NCBI RefSeq assembly: GCF_000152725.1
Contig: NZ_CH724131.1
Coordinates: 1,041,856-1,105,855 of the forward strand
Length of the DNA: 64,000 bases
From: Pseudooceanicola batsensis HTCC2597
GTDB lineage: Bacteria > Pseudomonadota > Alphaproteobacteria > Rhodobacterales > Rhodobacteraceae
Reading direction: 5' to 3'
A program made the translations under genes and the position numbers. Under the pieces are notes generated by a model, which saw nothing but the letters and a program-made list of their open reading frames with translations, ran no database searches and was not told the origin of the DNA. Every line of letters starts with the position of its first letter. The stretch's first letter is position 1. Shown piece by piece: positions 42,899-51,378 of this stretch.

Positions 42899-44359
42899 AT
42901 GCTGTCCTCCCTCCCCCGCAAACCAGGCCTTGGCATCGCCCTCGCGCTCACCGGCGCGCTGGCGCCGGCTGCGGCCTCGGCCCATGTGAAGTGGTTCGCG
43001 CCCTACATCGTCGACGCGGCGCCGGCGCCAATCACCCGGACCCTGGCTGATCCCTGGTTCTGGACCGGAATCGTTCTGGTGCTGGTCTTCTTCATCGCCA
43101 CGCGTCTCGTCGAGCGCACTGCCGCCGGAGAGACGGCGCTCGACGCGATGGATCGCGTCACGAACCCGCTCTGGTTTAGGCTCGATGACTTCGTCCGTAT
43201 CGTGGTCGCGGGCTTCTTCGTCGCGATCTTCTCGGTTGGCGGCGTATACCTGACGCCCGACCTCAAGACCCCGGCCGAATGGGTGAGCTGGCTTCAGCTC
43301 CTGATCGCCGCCGGGATTGTCTCGCGCAAGACCATGCCGCTTTCGGCGGCCGGGATCATCTTCCTCTGGGTGCTCGCCCTGCGCGATTACGACCCGTTCC
43401 ACCTGCTCGATTACCTGGCGCTCGGCGTCGCCGTGGCGGCCTACCTGGTCCTCGAGTCCTCAGAGCGGGAGGACTGGCGCAAGCACCGTTTCGAGGTGCT
43501 CCGCTGGGGTGTCGCGATCGCACTGATGTGGTCGAGCCTGGAGAAGTTCGCCTACCCCGAATGGTTCTACCCGCTGGTCGAGGAGAAGCCGTTCCTGACC
43601 TTCGGCATCCCGCGCGACATGTTCATCCCGATGGCAGGTGTCGCGGAGTTCACCATGGGCTTCGGCCTGCTTGCCACGCCACTGGTGCGGCGCCTATCCG
43701 CGATCGCGCTCTTCGTGATCTTCAATGCCGCAGTCTACCCCTTCGGTCGCGTCGACCTGATCGGCCACGCACTGATCATGGCGATCATTGTCGTGATCGC
43801 GGTCGACCATACCCGAGAACTGCATTTCTGGTCCTGGATCAGGCGCGCGCTTGTCGGTGTTCCGATCGGCTTGGCGGGCGCGCTGGTGATTTTCGCCACA
43901 GCCTACTGGGGCCTGCACGCGGCCTTCTACGGCACCGATACCCGGACGATGGCCGAGATAATGGCTGAGGAGGGCGAGATGGCGACGCACTCCTATTCGC
44001 TGGAGCATCCGCACGGGCCTCAGGCCATGGAGACCCTGCGCGAGGGCGATGAGCTCCCGCCGATCACGCCGGCCGAGCTTGGCGACACCTCCGTCGCCGA
44101 CGCCTATGCGCAGTCGATGATGGGGATGCACGACGAGATGATGGCCGGCCTCCGGCACGAGGACCCCGACGTGGCCTTCGTGCTTGGAATGATCCCTCAC
44201 CACCAGGGGGCCATCGACATGGCCCGCATCCAGCTCGCCGCCGGCACCGATGCCGAGAACATGGGCCTGGCCCGACACATTATCGCTGAACAGCAACAAG
44301 AGATCGACGCCATGCGCGCTTGGCTTGACGCGCGCGGGATCGAGATGCCCGGCGGCTGA
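42899..44359 (+). CDS. Polytopic membrane protein with C-terminal DUF305
   Basis: A 486-residue fusion. A signal-like start ends in ASAHVKWFAPY, and about eight membrane helices follow (50-345), with features resembling DoxX-like proteins (WGVAIALMWSSLEKFAYPEWFYPL). The C-terminal 100 residues are a DUF305 domain: DAYAQSMMGMHDEMMAGL, VAFVLGMIPHHQGAIDMARIQ, IIAEQQQEIDAMRAWL. The Met/His pattern suggests copper binding outside the membrane. It follows DUF6522 by 33 bases and ends at a hairpin terminator. Confidence 0.8.
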   Translation: MLSSLPRKPGLGIALALTGALAPAAASAHVKWFAPYIVDAAPAPITRTLADPWFWTGIVLVLVFFIATRLVERTAAGETALDAMDRVTNPLWFRLDDFVRIVVAGFFVAIFSVGGVYLTPDLKTPAEWVSWLQLLIAAGIVSRKTMPLSAAGIIFLWVLALRDYDPFHLLDYLALGVAVAAYLVLESSEREDWRKHRFEVLRWGVAIALMWSSLEKFAYPEWFYPLVEEKPFLTFGIPRDMFIPMAGVAEFTMGFGLLATPLVRRLSAIALFVIFNAAVYPFGRVDLIGHALIMAIIVVIAVDHTRELHFWSWIRRALVGVPIGLAGALVIFATAYWGLHAAFYGTDTRTMAEIMAEEGEMATHSYSLEHPHGPQAMETLREGDELPPITPAELGDTSVADAYAQSMMGMHDEMMAGLRHEDPDVAFVLGMIPHHQGAIDMARIQLAAGTDAENMGLARHIIAEQQQEIDAMRAWLDARGIEMPGG

Positions 44360-44370
44360 TTGCGTCTTTT

Positions 44371-44396
44371 CGGTGCCGCATCTCGATGCGGCACCG
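44371..44396. terminator. Hairpin downstream of the DUF305 fusion gene
   Basis: CGGTGCCGCAT-CTCG-ATGCGGCACCG is a perfect 11-bp stem 11 bases after the stop. There is no T tract, so it may stabilise the 3' end rather than terminate by itself. Confidence 0.65.
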
Positions 44397-44724
44397 GATC
44401 ACGTCTGCCGCAAAGGAGCCGGATTCCGCTATATGCTGCGGACGACCCAGTCACTTCTGGGAGATGTCCGCTATGAGCCGAGACTGAACGAAGCGCTCCA
44501 GCCCCAGTCTGCATGTGCAGCAACGTGATGTCCGGTGTGAGCGGCCCCAACCAGCCATTCTTCGGGGCTGGGCACGCTGCAATGCAGCTTCACCGAACCG
44601 GCCATTCGCTGTGCTCGCTAAAGGGGTGCGTTGTCGCGCTTCGGGAAAGCGGGTCTTTCCGGACCTCCGCTGCAACTGCAAGGTGTGGAATATGCGCAGC
44701 GACCTGACGGCGATCCTTGTGCCC
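44397..44724. other. Intergenic stretch without a recognisable gene
   Basis: About 330 bases between the DUF305 fusion and the convergent DUF411 gene. No family resemblance or ribosome site was seen on either strand. Confidence 0.5.
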
Positions 44725-45192
44725 TCAGGCAGCCTCGTAGCTTGAGAAGATCTCCGTGCTGCCATCCTTGCGGATCAGGAACACATCGTAGGCTTCGCGC
44801 TCATCCTCTGGACCCATGCCCGGCGACCCGTAAGGCATGCCGGGAACGGCGAGCCCGACGGCATCGGGGCGCTCGGAAAGCAGCCTATGAATGTCGGCCA
44901 TCGGCACGTGTCCCTCGATCATGTAACCGCCGATCTCGCCGGTATGACAGGAGGTCATGCTCTGGGGGATGCCGTTCTCGAGCTTGTGCCGGATCAGGAG
45001 GGTGCCGAAGCTGCGCTCGGTGGTGACGGTAAAGCCGTCCTCCTTCAGGATCTCGATCCAGGCGGCGCAGCATCCACAGTTCTGATCTTTCAAGACGTGG
45101 ATCGAGGGAGCATCCTGGGTCAGTCCGGCGGTCGGCGCCACCGCGGCAAAGCTTGCGGCGTAGGCTATCATGGCGCGGCGGGTAAGGATCAT
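44725..45192 (-). CDS. DUF411 periplasmic protein, second copy
   Basis: A 155-residue DUF411 protein. The N terminus has LTRRAMIAYAASFAAVAPTA, probably a Tat or Sec signal. Core motifs: LKDQNCGCCAAWIEIL, MTSCHTGEIGGYMIEGHVP and AVPGMPYGSPGMG. It differs considerably from the copy at 14314-14808. It lies directly downstream of the metal ATPase with a 13-base gap and is probably in the same transcript. Confidence 0.85.
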   Translation of the reverse strand: MILTRRAMIAYAASFAAVAPTAGLTQDAPSIHVLKDQNCGCCAAWIEILKEDGFTVTTERSFGTLLIRHKLENGIPQSMTSCHTGEIGGYMIEGHVPMADIHRLLSERPDAVGLAVPGMPYGSPGMGPEDEREAYDVFLIRKDGSTEIFSSYEAA

Positions 45193-45205
45193 CGGTGTCT
45201 CCTTT

Positions 45206-47494
45206 TCAAGTCGTTGCGGATGTGTGATCGGGGCGGGCCTTCCCGGCGTTCCGACCGACGCGCCCCGTGGATTTAGGCGTGCCGGTGGGTTGGAAGAACA
45301 GCAGTCGGAGCGCGTTCATCGTCACAAGCACGGTGGCGCCGGTGTCGGCGAGGATAGCGATCCAGAGGCCGGTGATCCCGAGCACGGTAGTCACGAGGAA
45401 TACCGCCTTGAGCCCGAGCGCGATCGCGATGTTCTGGCGGATGTTCGACATGGTTGCCCGGGCGAGCCGGACCTTGCCCGCCACGTCGGTCACGCGATTG
45501 CGCAGGATCGCCGCGTCGGCCGTCTCGAGCGCCACGTCGGTGCCCGAGCCCATGGCAACGCCGACATGCGCCGCCGCGAGCGCGGGCGCGTCGTTGATCC
45601 CGTCGCCGATCATCATCACACGGGCGTCCGTCGTCAGATCGCGGATCGCCGTCACCTTGTCTTCGGGCATGAGCTCCGAGCGATGCTCGATCCCGAGCCC
45701 CTCGGCGATGGCCTGGGCCGTGCGCGGGTTGTCCCCGGTCAGCATGACCGAAGAGATGCCGAGCCCGCGCAGTTGCGCGACGGCGTCCGCCGCATCGGCG
45801 CGCGGTTCGTCCCTGAGCGCGATGAGGCCCTGGGGCACGTCATCGCGCAACACGATGACCACCGTCTTGCCTTCGGCTTCCAGCGCCGCCACGCGGGTCC
45901 GCAGGTCGTCCGTGAGTGCGCCGCGCTCGTTTGCCAGCCGCGGGGAGCCCACGCTGACGGTTACGCCGTCGATCGACGCTTCCGCCCCCTTGCCGGGAAG
46001 CGCGCGACCTCCGGTCGCCGCCGCCGCGTCCACGCCCCGCCTTTCGGCCTCGGCGGAGATCGCCTGTCCGAGAGGGTGGCTCGCGCCGCTCTCGACCCCG
46101 GCGGCAAGCGCCATGAGATCGTCGTCGCTTCCACTCAACACCGAGACATCTGTCACGCGGGGCTTGCCATGCGTCAGCGTCCCCGTCTTGTCGAAGGCGA
46201 CATGGGTCGTGCGGGCCGCCGCCTCGATCACAGCGCCGCCCTTCATCAACAGGCCGTTGCGGGCCCCGGTCGACAGCGCCGAAGTGATCGAGGCCGGCAC
46301 CGAGATCACCAGCGCGCAGGGGCAGCCGATCAGCAGCAGCGCCAGCGCACGATAGACCCATTCGCCCCAGGCCAGGCCGAAGGCCAGCGGAGGGACCATG
46401 GCGACGAGAACAGCTGCCCCGACCACGGCGGGCATGTAGACCCGGCTGAACCGGTCGATGAAGCGCTCGGTCGGCGCGCGGGCGCTCTCGGCCTCCTCCA
46501 CGAGCCGCACGATGCGGGCGATGGTGTTGTCCTCGGCCGCCTTCGTGACCCGCACGCGCAGAAGCGCCTCGGCGTTGATCGACCCGGCGAAAACCTCCGC
46601 GCCCGGCTCCTTGAGGCTCGGGACACTCTCGCCAGTCACCGGGCTCTCGTCGACACCCGACGTGCCATCAATCACCTCGCCGTCGCAGGGGACACGGTCG
46701 CCGGGACGGACCTGAACGACCTGGCCGACCTGGAGCTTCTCGGCCGAGACCTCACGTGTCTTCCCGCCCACTTCGAGCCGCGCCGTCTTCGGCACGAGCT
46801 TCGAGAGCGCCCGGATGCTGTCGCGTGCCTTGCCGGCCGAAACACCTTCGAGAAGCTCGCCCACGGCGAAGAGGAAGACGACCAGCGCCGCCTCTTCCGG
46901 CTCGCCGATCACCAGCGCGCCGCCGGCGGCGATGGTCATCAGCATCTCGATGGTGAAGGGCATGCCGGCCCGCGTCATGGCGAAGGCGCGCTGCGCCACC
47001 GGCACGATCCCGACGAGGGTTGCCAGGACGAACACCCAGTGGGCAATCTCTGCCGGGAAGATGAGGCGGGACGCCCAAGCCGCGGCAAGCAGTGCGCCGG
47101 TGCCGATCACGAGGCGGCCTTTGGAGGATTTCATCCACGATCTCGGCGCCTCTTCGGCCGGCTCGTCGTTTTCCTGCGGCTCGCTGTCGGTCGCCGATCT
47201 CTCCGCAGCATCTGGAAAGGCTCCGTTCGGCAGGACGAAGCCGCCCTTGGGCTTTTCCGGGCGCGCGCCTTTGGGCGCGATGCCAAAGCCGACGCCACGC
47301 ACTGCCTTCTCGATGCGCTCGGGCGGTGTCTGGCTCTCGTCCAGCGTCAGGCGCAGCCGTTCGGCCATCAGCGCGACGTCGACATCCGCCACACCAGGCA
47401 GACGTTCGACCGCCCCGCGCACCTTCGCGGCGCAGGACCCGCAATCCATGCCCGTCACGCGCCACTCGCGTTGTCCTGCGCTCCCGTCGGCCAT
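45206..47494 (-). CDS. Zn/Cd/Pb-type heavy-metal P-type ATPase
   Basis: A 762-residue efflux pump. An N-terminal HMA domain has GMDCGSC (Cys18, Cys21); a charged linker rich in Glu follows (about 85-130). TGESVPS, CPC at 391-393, DKTGTLTHGKP, SHPLGQAI and MIGDGINDAPALA are all present. The CPCALVISVP transport motif is that of ZntA/CadA/PbrA pumps rather than copper pumps, which have [13 protein letters not shown] 47494 is chosen because the upstream in-frame ATG at 47578 lies beyond the MerR-type promoter. A decayed fragment of a related gene is at 17985-18287. Confidence 0.9.
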   Translation of the reverse strand: MADGSAGQREWRVTGMDCGSCAAKVRGAVERLPGVADVDVALMAERLRLTLDESQTPPERIEKAVRGVGFGIAPKGARPEKPKGGFVLPNGAFPDAAERSATDSEPQENDEPAEEAPRSWMKSSKGRLVIGTGALLAAAWASRLIFPAEIAHWVFVLATLVGIVPVAQRAFAMTRAGMPFTIEMLMTIAAGGALVIGEPEEAALVVFLFAVGELLEGVSAGKARDSIRALSKLVPKTARLEVGGKTREVSAEKLQVGQVVQVRPGDRVPCDGEVIDGTSGVDESPVTGESVPSLKEPGAEVFAGSINAEALLRVRVTKAAEDNTIARIVRLVEEAESARAPTERFIDRFSRVYMPAVVGAAVLVAMVPPLAFGLAWGEWVYRALALLLIGCPCALVISVPASITSALSTGARNGLLMKGGAVIEAAARTTHVAFDKTGTLTHGKPRVTDVSVLSGSDDDLMALAAGVESGASHPLGQAISAEAERRGVDAAAATGGRALPGKGAEASIDGVTVSVGSPRLANERGALTDDLRTRVAALEAEGKTVVIVLRDDVPQGLIALRDEPRADAADAVAQLRGLGISSVMLTGDNPRTAQAIAEGLGIEHRSELMPEDKVTAIRDLTTDARVMMIGDGINDAPALAAAHVGVAMGSGTDVALETADAAILRNRVTDVAGKVRLARATMSNIRQNIAIALGLKAVFLVTTVLGITGLWIAILADTGATVLVTMNALRLLFFQPTGTPKSTGRVGRNAGKARPDHTSATT

Positions 47495-47536
47495 GATGGT
47501 TCTCCGTCGTGATTCCCGATCGGATGTGGATATACG

Positions 47537-47555
47537 ACCTACAGCAACTGTAGGT
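47537..47555 (-). promoter_or_regulatory. MerR-type operator/promoter of the metal ATPase
   Basis: On the minus strand ACCTACAGTTGCTGTAGGT is a perfect 8+3+8 dyad. TTGAAC overlaps its upstream side and TATATC follows after a 19-bp spacer, the long spacing used by ZntR/CadR/PbrR activators. Confidence 0.88.
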
Positions 47556-47616
47556 TCAAGCCGAAATGAGGAATTCATCCGGCTCTGGCGTTGTCAGCGC
47601 TTCAGCTGGTCCCGTC

Positions 47617-48228
47617 TTACTGCGCGCCCATCGCCCGCCGGATCTTTGGGAGAGCAAACTCACGCGGCTCGTGATAGTCGATGATGCTCACGTGGCGCCC
47701 ATCGGCATCGAACAGGAAAACACCCGATGTGTGGTTCATCGTGTAGCCGCCGCCCTCCATCGGCCTCTTCTCGTAGCGCACCCGGAAGTCGCTTGTCGCC
47801 TGATCGACCTGCGACGTCGTCCCCGTCCAGCCGCGGATCGCAGGATGAAAATAGCCGACATACTCGGCGAGCGCCTCGACCGTGTCGCGTTCCGGATCGA
47901 CCGTGATGAGCACGACGTTCAGATCCGCCGCGTCCTCGCCGAGCCCATCGAACCAGATTGAGATGTCAGACAGCGTCGTCGGACAGACCTCCGGGCAGTA
48001 GGTGAACCCGAAGAAGACGAGCGAGGCGCGACCCAGGAGAGTCTGCGGGCCGACAGACTTCCCCTCGTGATCCGTCAGCCGGAAGGACATCTCGGTCAGT
48101 GGCAGGGGGCGTTTGCCGACCGGTGCATCCGCGCCGGGACCGTCCACCCGCCACCAGCCGATCCCGAGTGTCGTTGCGATCGCGCCAATCCCGGCCACGC
48201 CGTAGATCAGAAAGCTCCGCCTTTGCAT
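47617..48228 (-). CDS. SCO1/SenC-family copper chaperone, copy 1
   Basis: A 203-residue membrane-anchored thioredoxin-fold protein. An N-terminal helix (RRSFLIYGVAGIGAIATTLG) anchors it; the copper site is FFGFTYCPEVCPTTL (CxxxC) plus the distal His in YTMNHTSGVFLFD. SCO proteins deliver copper to cytochrome oxidase or act as thiol reductases. It overlaps the PCu(A)C gene start by one base. Confidence 0.9.
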   Translation of the reverse strand: MQRRSFLIYGVAGIGAIATTLGIGWWRVDGPGADAPVGKRPLPLTEMSFRLTDHEGKSVGPQTLLGRASLVFFGFTYCPEVCPTTLSDISIWFDGLGEDAADLNVVLITVDPERDTVEALAEYVGYFHPAIRGWTGTTSQVDQATSDFRVRYEKRPMEGGGYTMNHTSGVFLFDADGRHVSIIDYHEPREFALPKIRRAMGAQ

Positions 48229-48686
48229 CAGTCCGCCGGAACGCGCGCAGCGATGCCGAGGATCGGGACCTCGACGGAGATTTTCTCGCCATCAGAGAAA
48301 TCTACGGTCAGGGAAAAGATCTCGCCTTCGACCATCGGGCGCTGAAGGTCCATGAGCATCAGGTGCAGCCCGCCAGGAGCGAGCGCCACGGCCTCGCCAG
48401 CCGGGATCTCAAGCTCCTCCATGTGCGTCATCCGGGAGACCCCGTGCTCATCCGTGGCGGTGGCGTGGATCATCGGCATCATCGCGAGATCGGTGCGCAG
48501 TCCAGTCACCACGACGGGCTCGCCCCCGTTGTTTTGCAGTGTCATGTAGGCCGCGCCGGGTCGGCTCGTCCCGATCGAGGCGCGTGACCAGGCGTCCCTG
48601 GCCACGACGTCTTCCCCGCCGGCGAGAACAGGGGGCGCCGCGGTCAGAAGCGCAAGGGCCAGGGCTGTCGTCGCAGAAAATCTCAT
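48228..48686 (-). CDS. PCu(A)C-family periplasmic copper chaperone
   Basis: A 152-residue exported protein (signal RFSATTALALALLTAAPPVL). The Cu(I) motif H-M...H-x-M is visible: MMPMIHATATDEHGVSRM then the GGLHLMLMDL stretch. It partners with SCO in building the CuA centre. The neighbouring SCO gene supports that role. Confidence 0.9.
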   Translation of the reverse strand: MRFSATTALALALLTAAPPVLAGGEDVVARDAWSRASIGTSRPGAAYMTLQNNGGEPVVVTGLRTDLAMMPMIHATATDEHGVSRMTHMEELEIPAGEAVALAPGGLHLMLMDLQRPMVEGEIFSLTVDFSDGEKISVEVPILGIAARVPAD

Positions 48687-48717
48687 GCGTAGTCTCCAGA
48701 TGCTTTGAATCGTCCGT

Positions 48718-49371
48718 TCAGGTCCCCGCGCGGCGGACCTCTTCCGCGACGAGTGCGCGGAGTTCGGCCTCCCCGAAGGGTTCGAGCGGACGTTCGTTCA
48801 CGAAGAAAGTGGGGGTTTGACGGACGCCGACCGCCTCGACGTCGCTGCGGTCCCGATTGAGGACGGCGACGATGTCGGGCGCACGGATCTGCGTCTCGGC
48901 CGCCGCGACGTCGAGCCCGGCCTCGCCGGCGATCGGCATGATCAGGTCGGGTCGCATTCCGCCATGGGATGCCCAGCGGGGCTGCTCGCGCATCAGCGCA
49001 TCCATCACCGGCTCGAAGACGCCCTGCATCCGGGCGGCTTCCAGAACGCGGATCGCGACTTCGGAGATTTTGCCATGAAAGGGCGTGTAACGCACCACGA
49101 CCCGCACGGCGTCGCCATGTTCTGCCATGATGTCTTTCACGATCGGGTGGAAGGCGCGGCAGGCTTCGCAGGCGGGGTCGAAGAACTCGACGATGGTCAC
49201 GGGCGCCTCCTCGCGGCCCAGAACCGGAGACCACGGCCGCACCAGCGCCTCGGCCACCTCGGGCGGCACGGTTTCGGCCCCGGCATCCGAACGAGAGACG
49301 AACCATGCGGCACCCGCGAAGAGGACGAGCGCGAGCGCGAGAATGGACAGGATGATCGGTCTGCGAGTCAT
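48718..49371 (-). CDS. DsbA-family thiol-disulfide oxidoreductase
   Basis: A 217-residue protein with an N-terminal membrane helix (IILSILALALVLFAGAAWFV) and a thioredoxin/DsbA fold. The active site is EFFDPACEACRAFHP (CEAC). The cis-Pro loop is VRQTPTFFVNERPLEPFG. It overlaps the dsbB-like gene by four bases, so the two form an oxidation pair in the periplasm. The true start is ATG 49371; upstream sequence in this frame belongs to the dsbB-like gene. Confidence 0.87.
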   Translation of the reverse strand: MTRRPIILSILALALVLFAGAAWFVSRSDAGAETVPPEVAEALVRPWSPVLGREEAPVTIVEFFDPACEACRAFHPIVKDIMAEHGDAVRVVVRYTPFHGKISEVAIRVLEAARMQGVFEPVMDALMREQPRWASHGGMRPDLIMPIAGEAGLDVAAAETQIRAPDIVAVLNRDRSDVEAVGVRQTPTFFVNERPLEPFGEAELRALVAEEVRRAGT

Positions 49372-49790
49372 GCGGAAACACCCTTTTGCGAGAGGGCACA
49401 GAGCGCCGCGATGGCAAGGAAGGACAGAAGAGCCAGCGCCGGGAGCGGCACGCCGAGGATCAGCTGGTTGGCGTCGGTGCAGGAGGGGCCGCTGGCCGCG
49501 CAGGGCTGGATGCGCTCCGGGATCAGCCCGGCATAGAGTGCGACGTGCCAGAGCGCGATCGCGGCGCCGGCCAGCGCGAGCACAGCGCCGTAGCGGCCGG
49601 CGCCAAGGTCGCGCCACCAGAGCCCGAGCCCGAGCAGGACGGCCAGCGGAAACATGAAGGCGCGCTGGAACCAGCAGAGCGAACAGGGTGTCTGGCCCAA
49701 AACCTCGCCGATGAACAGCACTGCAAGCGAGGCTCCGAGCGCCACGAGCCATGCCAAGAACAGGGCCGTCTCACCGCGCAAGCTATCCAT
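49368..49790 (-). CDS. dsbB: DsbB-family disulfide bond formation protein
   Basis: A 140-residue protein with four membrane helices. DsbB cysteine pairs are visible: QTPCSLCWFQRAFM (CxxC) and the periplasmic pair in RIQPCAASGPSCTD. It reoxidises the DsbA-like partner and passes electrons to quinone. It overlaps the SCO gene upstream by eight bases and the DsbA-like gene downstream by four. Confidence 0.9.
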   Translation of the reverse strand: MDSLRGETALFLAWLVALGASLAVLFIGEVLGQTPCSLCWFQRAFMFPLAVLLGLGLWWRDLGAGRYGAVLALAGAAIALWHVALYAGLIPERIQPCAASGPSCTDANQLILGVPLPALALLSFLAIAALCALSQKGVSA

Positions 49791-50388
49791 GCGCGTCGAT
49801 CCGCGCGCGGAGGTCTGCGGTTATCTCTGGGGCGGGTGTTCCGTAACCGTAGAGCCGCACGAAGCCGCCATCCGGGTCGAAGAGGAACACCTGGCTCGTA
49901 TGGCCCATCGTGTATCCGTCGGGCGCCGTGTCCTCCGGGACGCGCTCGTAGAAGATCTTGAAGGACGCGGCGGCGTCCTTGATCTGCTCGGGCGTGCCGG
50001 CAAGGCCCAGGATCGACGGATGGAACTGCGGCACGTATTCGGCCAGGTCCCCCGGGCGGTCGCGGTCACTGTCGACCGAGATGAAGAGCGGCTGAACCGC
50101 TTCGGCTTTCGGACCGAGATCATCCAGAGTCTGCGCGATCTCCGCCAGCGTTGTCGGGCAGACGTCGGGGCAGTTCGTGAAGCCGAAGAAGACAAGCGTC
50201 CACTTGCCCTTGAAATCATCCTCCGTGCGCATGACACCGTCGTGGCCCGTCAGCTCGAAATCAGCTTTCACCGACGGGGCGGCGCTTGCCGTGCCGTTCG
50301 GCGCGCGTGATCCGTAGGCCGCAAGTCCCGCCGCGGCGAGCGCGGCGACAGCCACTGCCGCCCATAAACCCTTCTGAAGTCTCGTCAT
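49783..50388 (-). CDS. SCO1/SenC-family copper chaperone, copy 2
   Basis: A 201-residue SCO protein with an N-terminal anchor (GLWAAVAVAALAAAGLAAYG). Metal ligands are FFGFTNCPDVCPTTL and His in YTMGHTSQVFLFD. It differs from copy 1 in most other positions. ATG 50388 sits downstream of a MerR-type dyad at 50434-50452. It heads the operon SCO, DsbB, DsbA, possibly continuing to PCu(A)C and SCO copy 1. Confidence 0.9.
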   Translation of the reverse strand: MTRLQKGLWAAVAVAALAAAGLAAYGSRAPNGTASAAPSVKADFELTGHDGVMRTEDDFKGKWTLVFFGFTNCPDVCPTTLAEIAQTLDDLGPKAEAVQPLFISVDSDRDRPGDLAEYVPQFHPSILGLAGTPEQIKDAAASFKIFYERVPEDTAPDGYTMGHTSQVFLFDPDGGFVRLYGYGTPAPEITADLRARIDAHG

Positions 50389-50433
50389 CCGCCCGGAATA
50401 CCTCGCAGTTCTTCGGTCTGGCGGCTGCATACA

Positions 50434-50452
50434 AGCTACAGTGGGTAGAGGT
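50434..50452 (-). promoter_or_regulatory. Degenerate MerR-type dyad upstream of SCO copy 2
   Basis: Minus strand: TTGAAC, then a 19-bp spacer containing CTACCCACTGTAGC, then TATGCA. One arm matches the site at 47537-47555 well; the other is imperfect. Confidence 0.65.
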
Positions 50453-50522
50453 TCAAGAACTTTCCCGGTTGGAATGTCGATCCTTACGGGTTCGTGAAGC
50501 TCTTGTCTGATCTGGGCAATAA

Positions 50523-50541
50523 ACCTACACAGACTGTAGCA
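50523..50541 (+). promoter_or_regulatory. MerR-type dyad upstream of its own regulator gene
   Basis: ACCTACACAGACTGTAGCA is a near-dyad with CTACAC and CTGTAG arms, 15 bases before the merR ATG. The short distance fits autoregulation. Confidence 0.7.
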
Positions 50542-50556
50542 ATCAGGAGGCTTCCC

Positions 50557-50985
50557 ATGCTGCCGATCGGCACGCTCGCCAAGCGCACCGGCACCAAGGT
50601 GCAGACCATCCGCTATTACGAACAGATCGGGCTTCTGCCCGAGCCGGGACGGACCGAAGGCGGGCAGCGCCGCTATGGCGACAAGGATCTCGACCGGCTC
50701 GCCTTCATCCGCCATTCCCGGCAACTTGGCTTCTCGCTGGAGGCGATCCGGGAACTGCTTGAACTCTCCGACAGCCCGGAACGGTCCTGTGCGCAGGTTG
50801 ATGCGGTCGCCCACAGACAGCTTCGCGAGGTCGAGGCGCGCATCGACCGGCTCGAAGCGCTCCGGAGCGAACTGCGACGGATGATCAGCGAGTGCAGTGC
50901 CGACAGGGTTGCCGATTGCCGCATCCTCGAGGTGCTGCGCGACCACGAAGAATGCCTCGCCGATCACCACGCGACCGGCGCTTGA
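50557..50985 (+). CDS. MerR-family heavy-metal regulator (CadR/ZntR/PbrR type)
   Basis: A 142-residue regulator. The winged helix-turn-helix is at the N terminus ([27 protein letters not shown]), then a dimerisation helix ([20 protein letters not shown]) and a metal loop with cysteines in [24 protein letters not shown] and HEECLADHH. That C-terminal Cys/His pattern suits Cd, Pb or Zn. It should act on the four dyads in this block. The stop overlaps the ynfA-like start. Confidence 0.88.
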   Translation: MLPIGTLAKRTGTKVQTIRYYEQIGLLPEPGRTEGGQRRYGDKDLDRLAFIRHSRQLGFSLEAIRELLELSDSPERSCAQVDAVAHRQLREVEARIDRLEALRSELRRMISECSADRVADCRILEVLRDHEECLADHHATGA

Positions 50986-51311
50986 TGTCGGCCGCCTTCG
51001 TCTATCCTCTCGCCGCGCTGGCCGAAATCGCTGGATGTTTCGCCATCTGGGCCTGGTGGCGGAACGGCGCCTCAGCGCTTTGGCTCATGCCGGGCGTAGC
51101 GAGCCTCGCAATCTTCGGCTGGCTGCTTGCACAAGTCGAGACGGGCTTCGCGGGGCGCGCCTTCGCCGCCTATGGCGGGGTCTACATCGCCGCCTCGCTG
51201 CTCTGGATGTGGACCGCCGAGGGGCAGAGGCCGGATGGGTGGGACATAGCCGGGGCTACCCTCTGCCTCATCGGCGCCCTCGTCATCCTTGCGGCGCCGC
51301 GAGCCGCGTAA
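50985..51311 (+). CDS. YnfA/UPF0060 family small membrane protein, copy 2
   Basis: A 108-residue, four-helix protein with [31 protein letters not shown] and [19 protein letters not shown]. It starts within the merR stop codon (TGATG), so it is co-translated with the regulator. Similar to copy 1 at 32237-32563. Transport substrate is unknown; linkage to a metal regulator hints at metal or toxic-cation efflux. Confidence 0.88.
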   Translation: MSAAFVYPLAALAEIAGCFAIWAWWRNGASALWLMPGVASLAIFGWLLAQVETGFAGRAFAAYGGVYIAASLLWMWTAEGQRPDGWDIAGATLCLIGALVILAAPRAA

Positions 51312-51322
51312 AAAGGACTTGA

Positions 51323-51341
51323 AGCTACAGTCGCTGTAGCA
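51323..51341 (+). promoter_or_regulatory. MerR-type dyad upstream of the transglutaminase-like gene
   Basis: AGCTACAGTCGCTGTAGCA has perfect CTACAG and CTGTAG arms, and TTGAAG overlaps its upstream side. The -10 is not obvious. Confidence 0.75.
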
Positions 51342-51378
51342 ATCACCATGATCATGATCCGATTCGATGGAGCCGATC

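Noticed and set aside
45170-47512. A 780-residue plus-strand frame over the Zn/Cd ATPase
   Set aside because: Same type of shadow; the minus-strand frame has every P-type ATPase motif.
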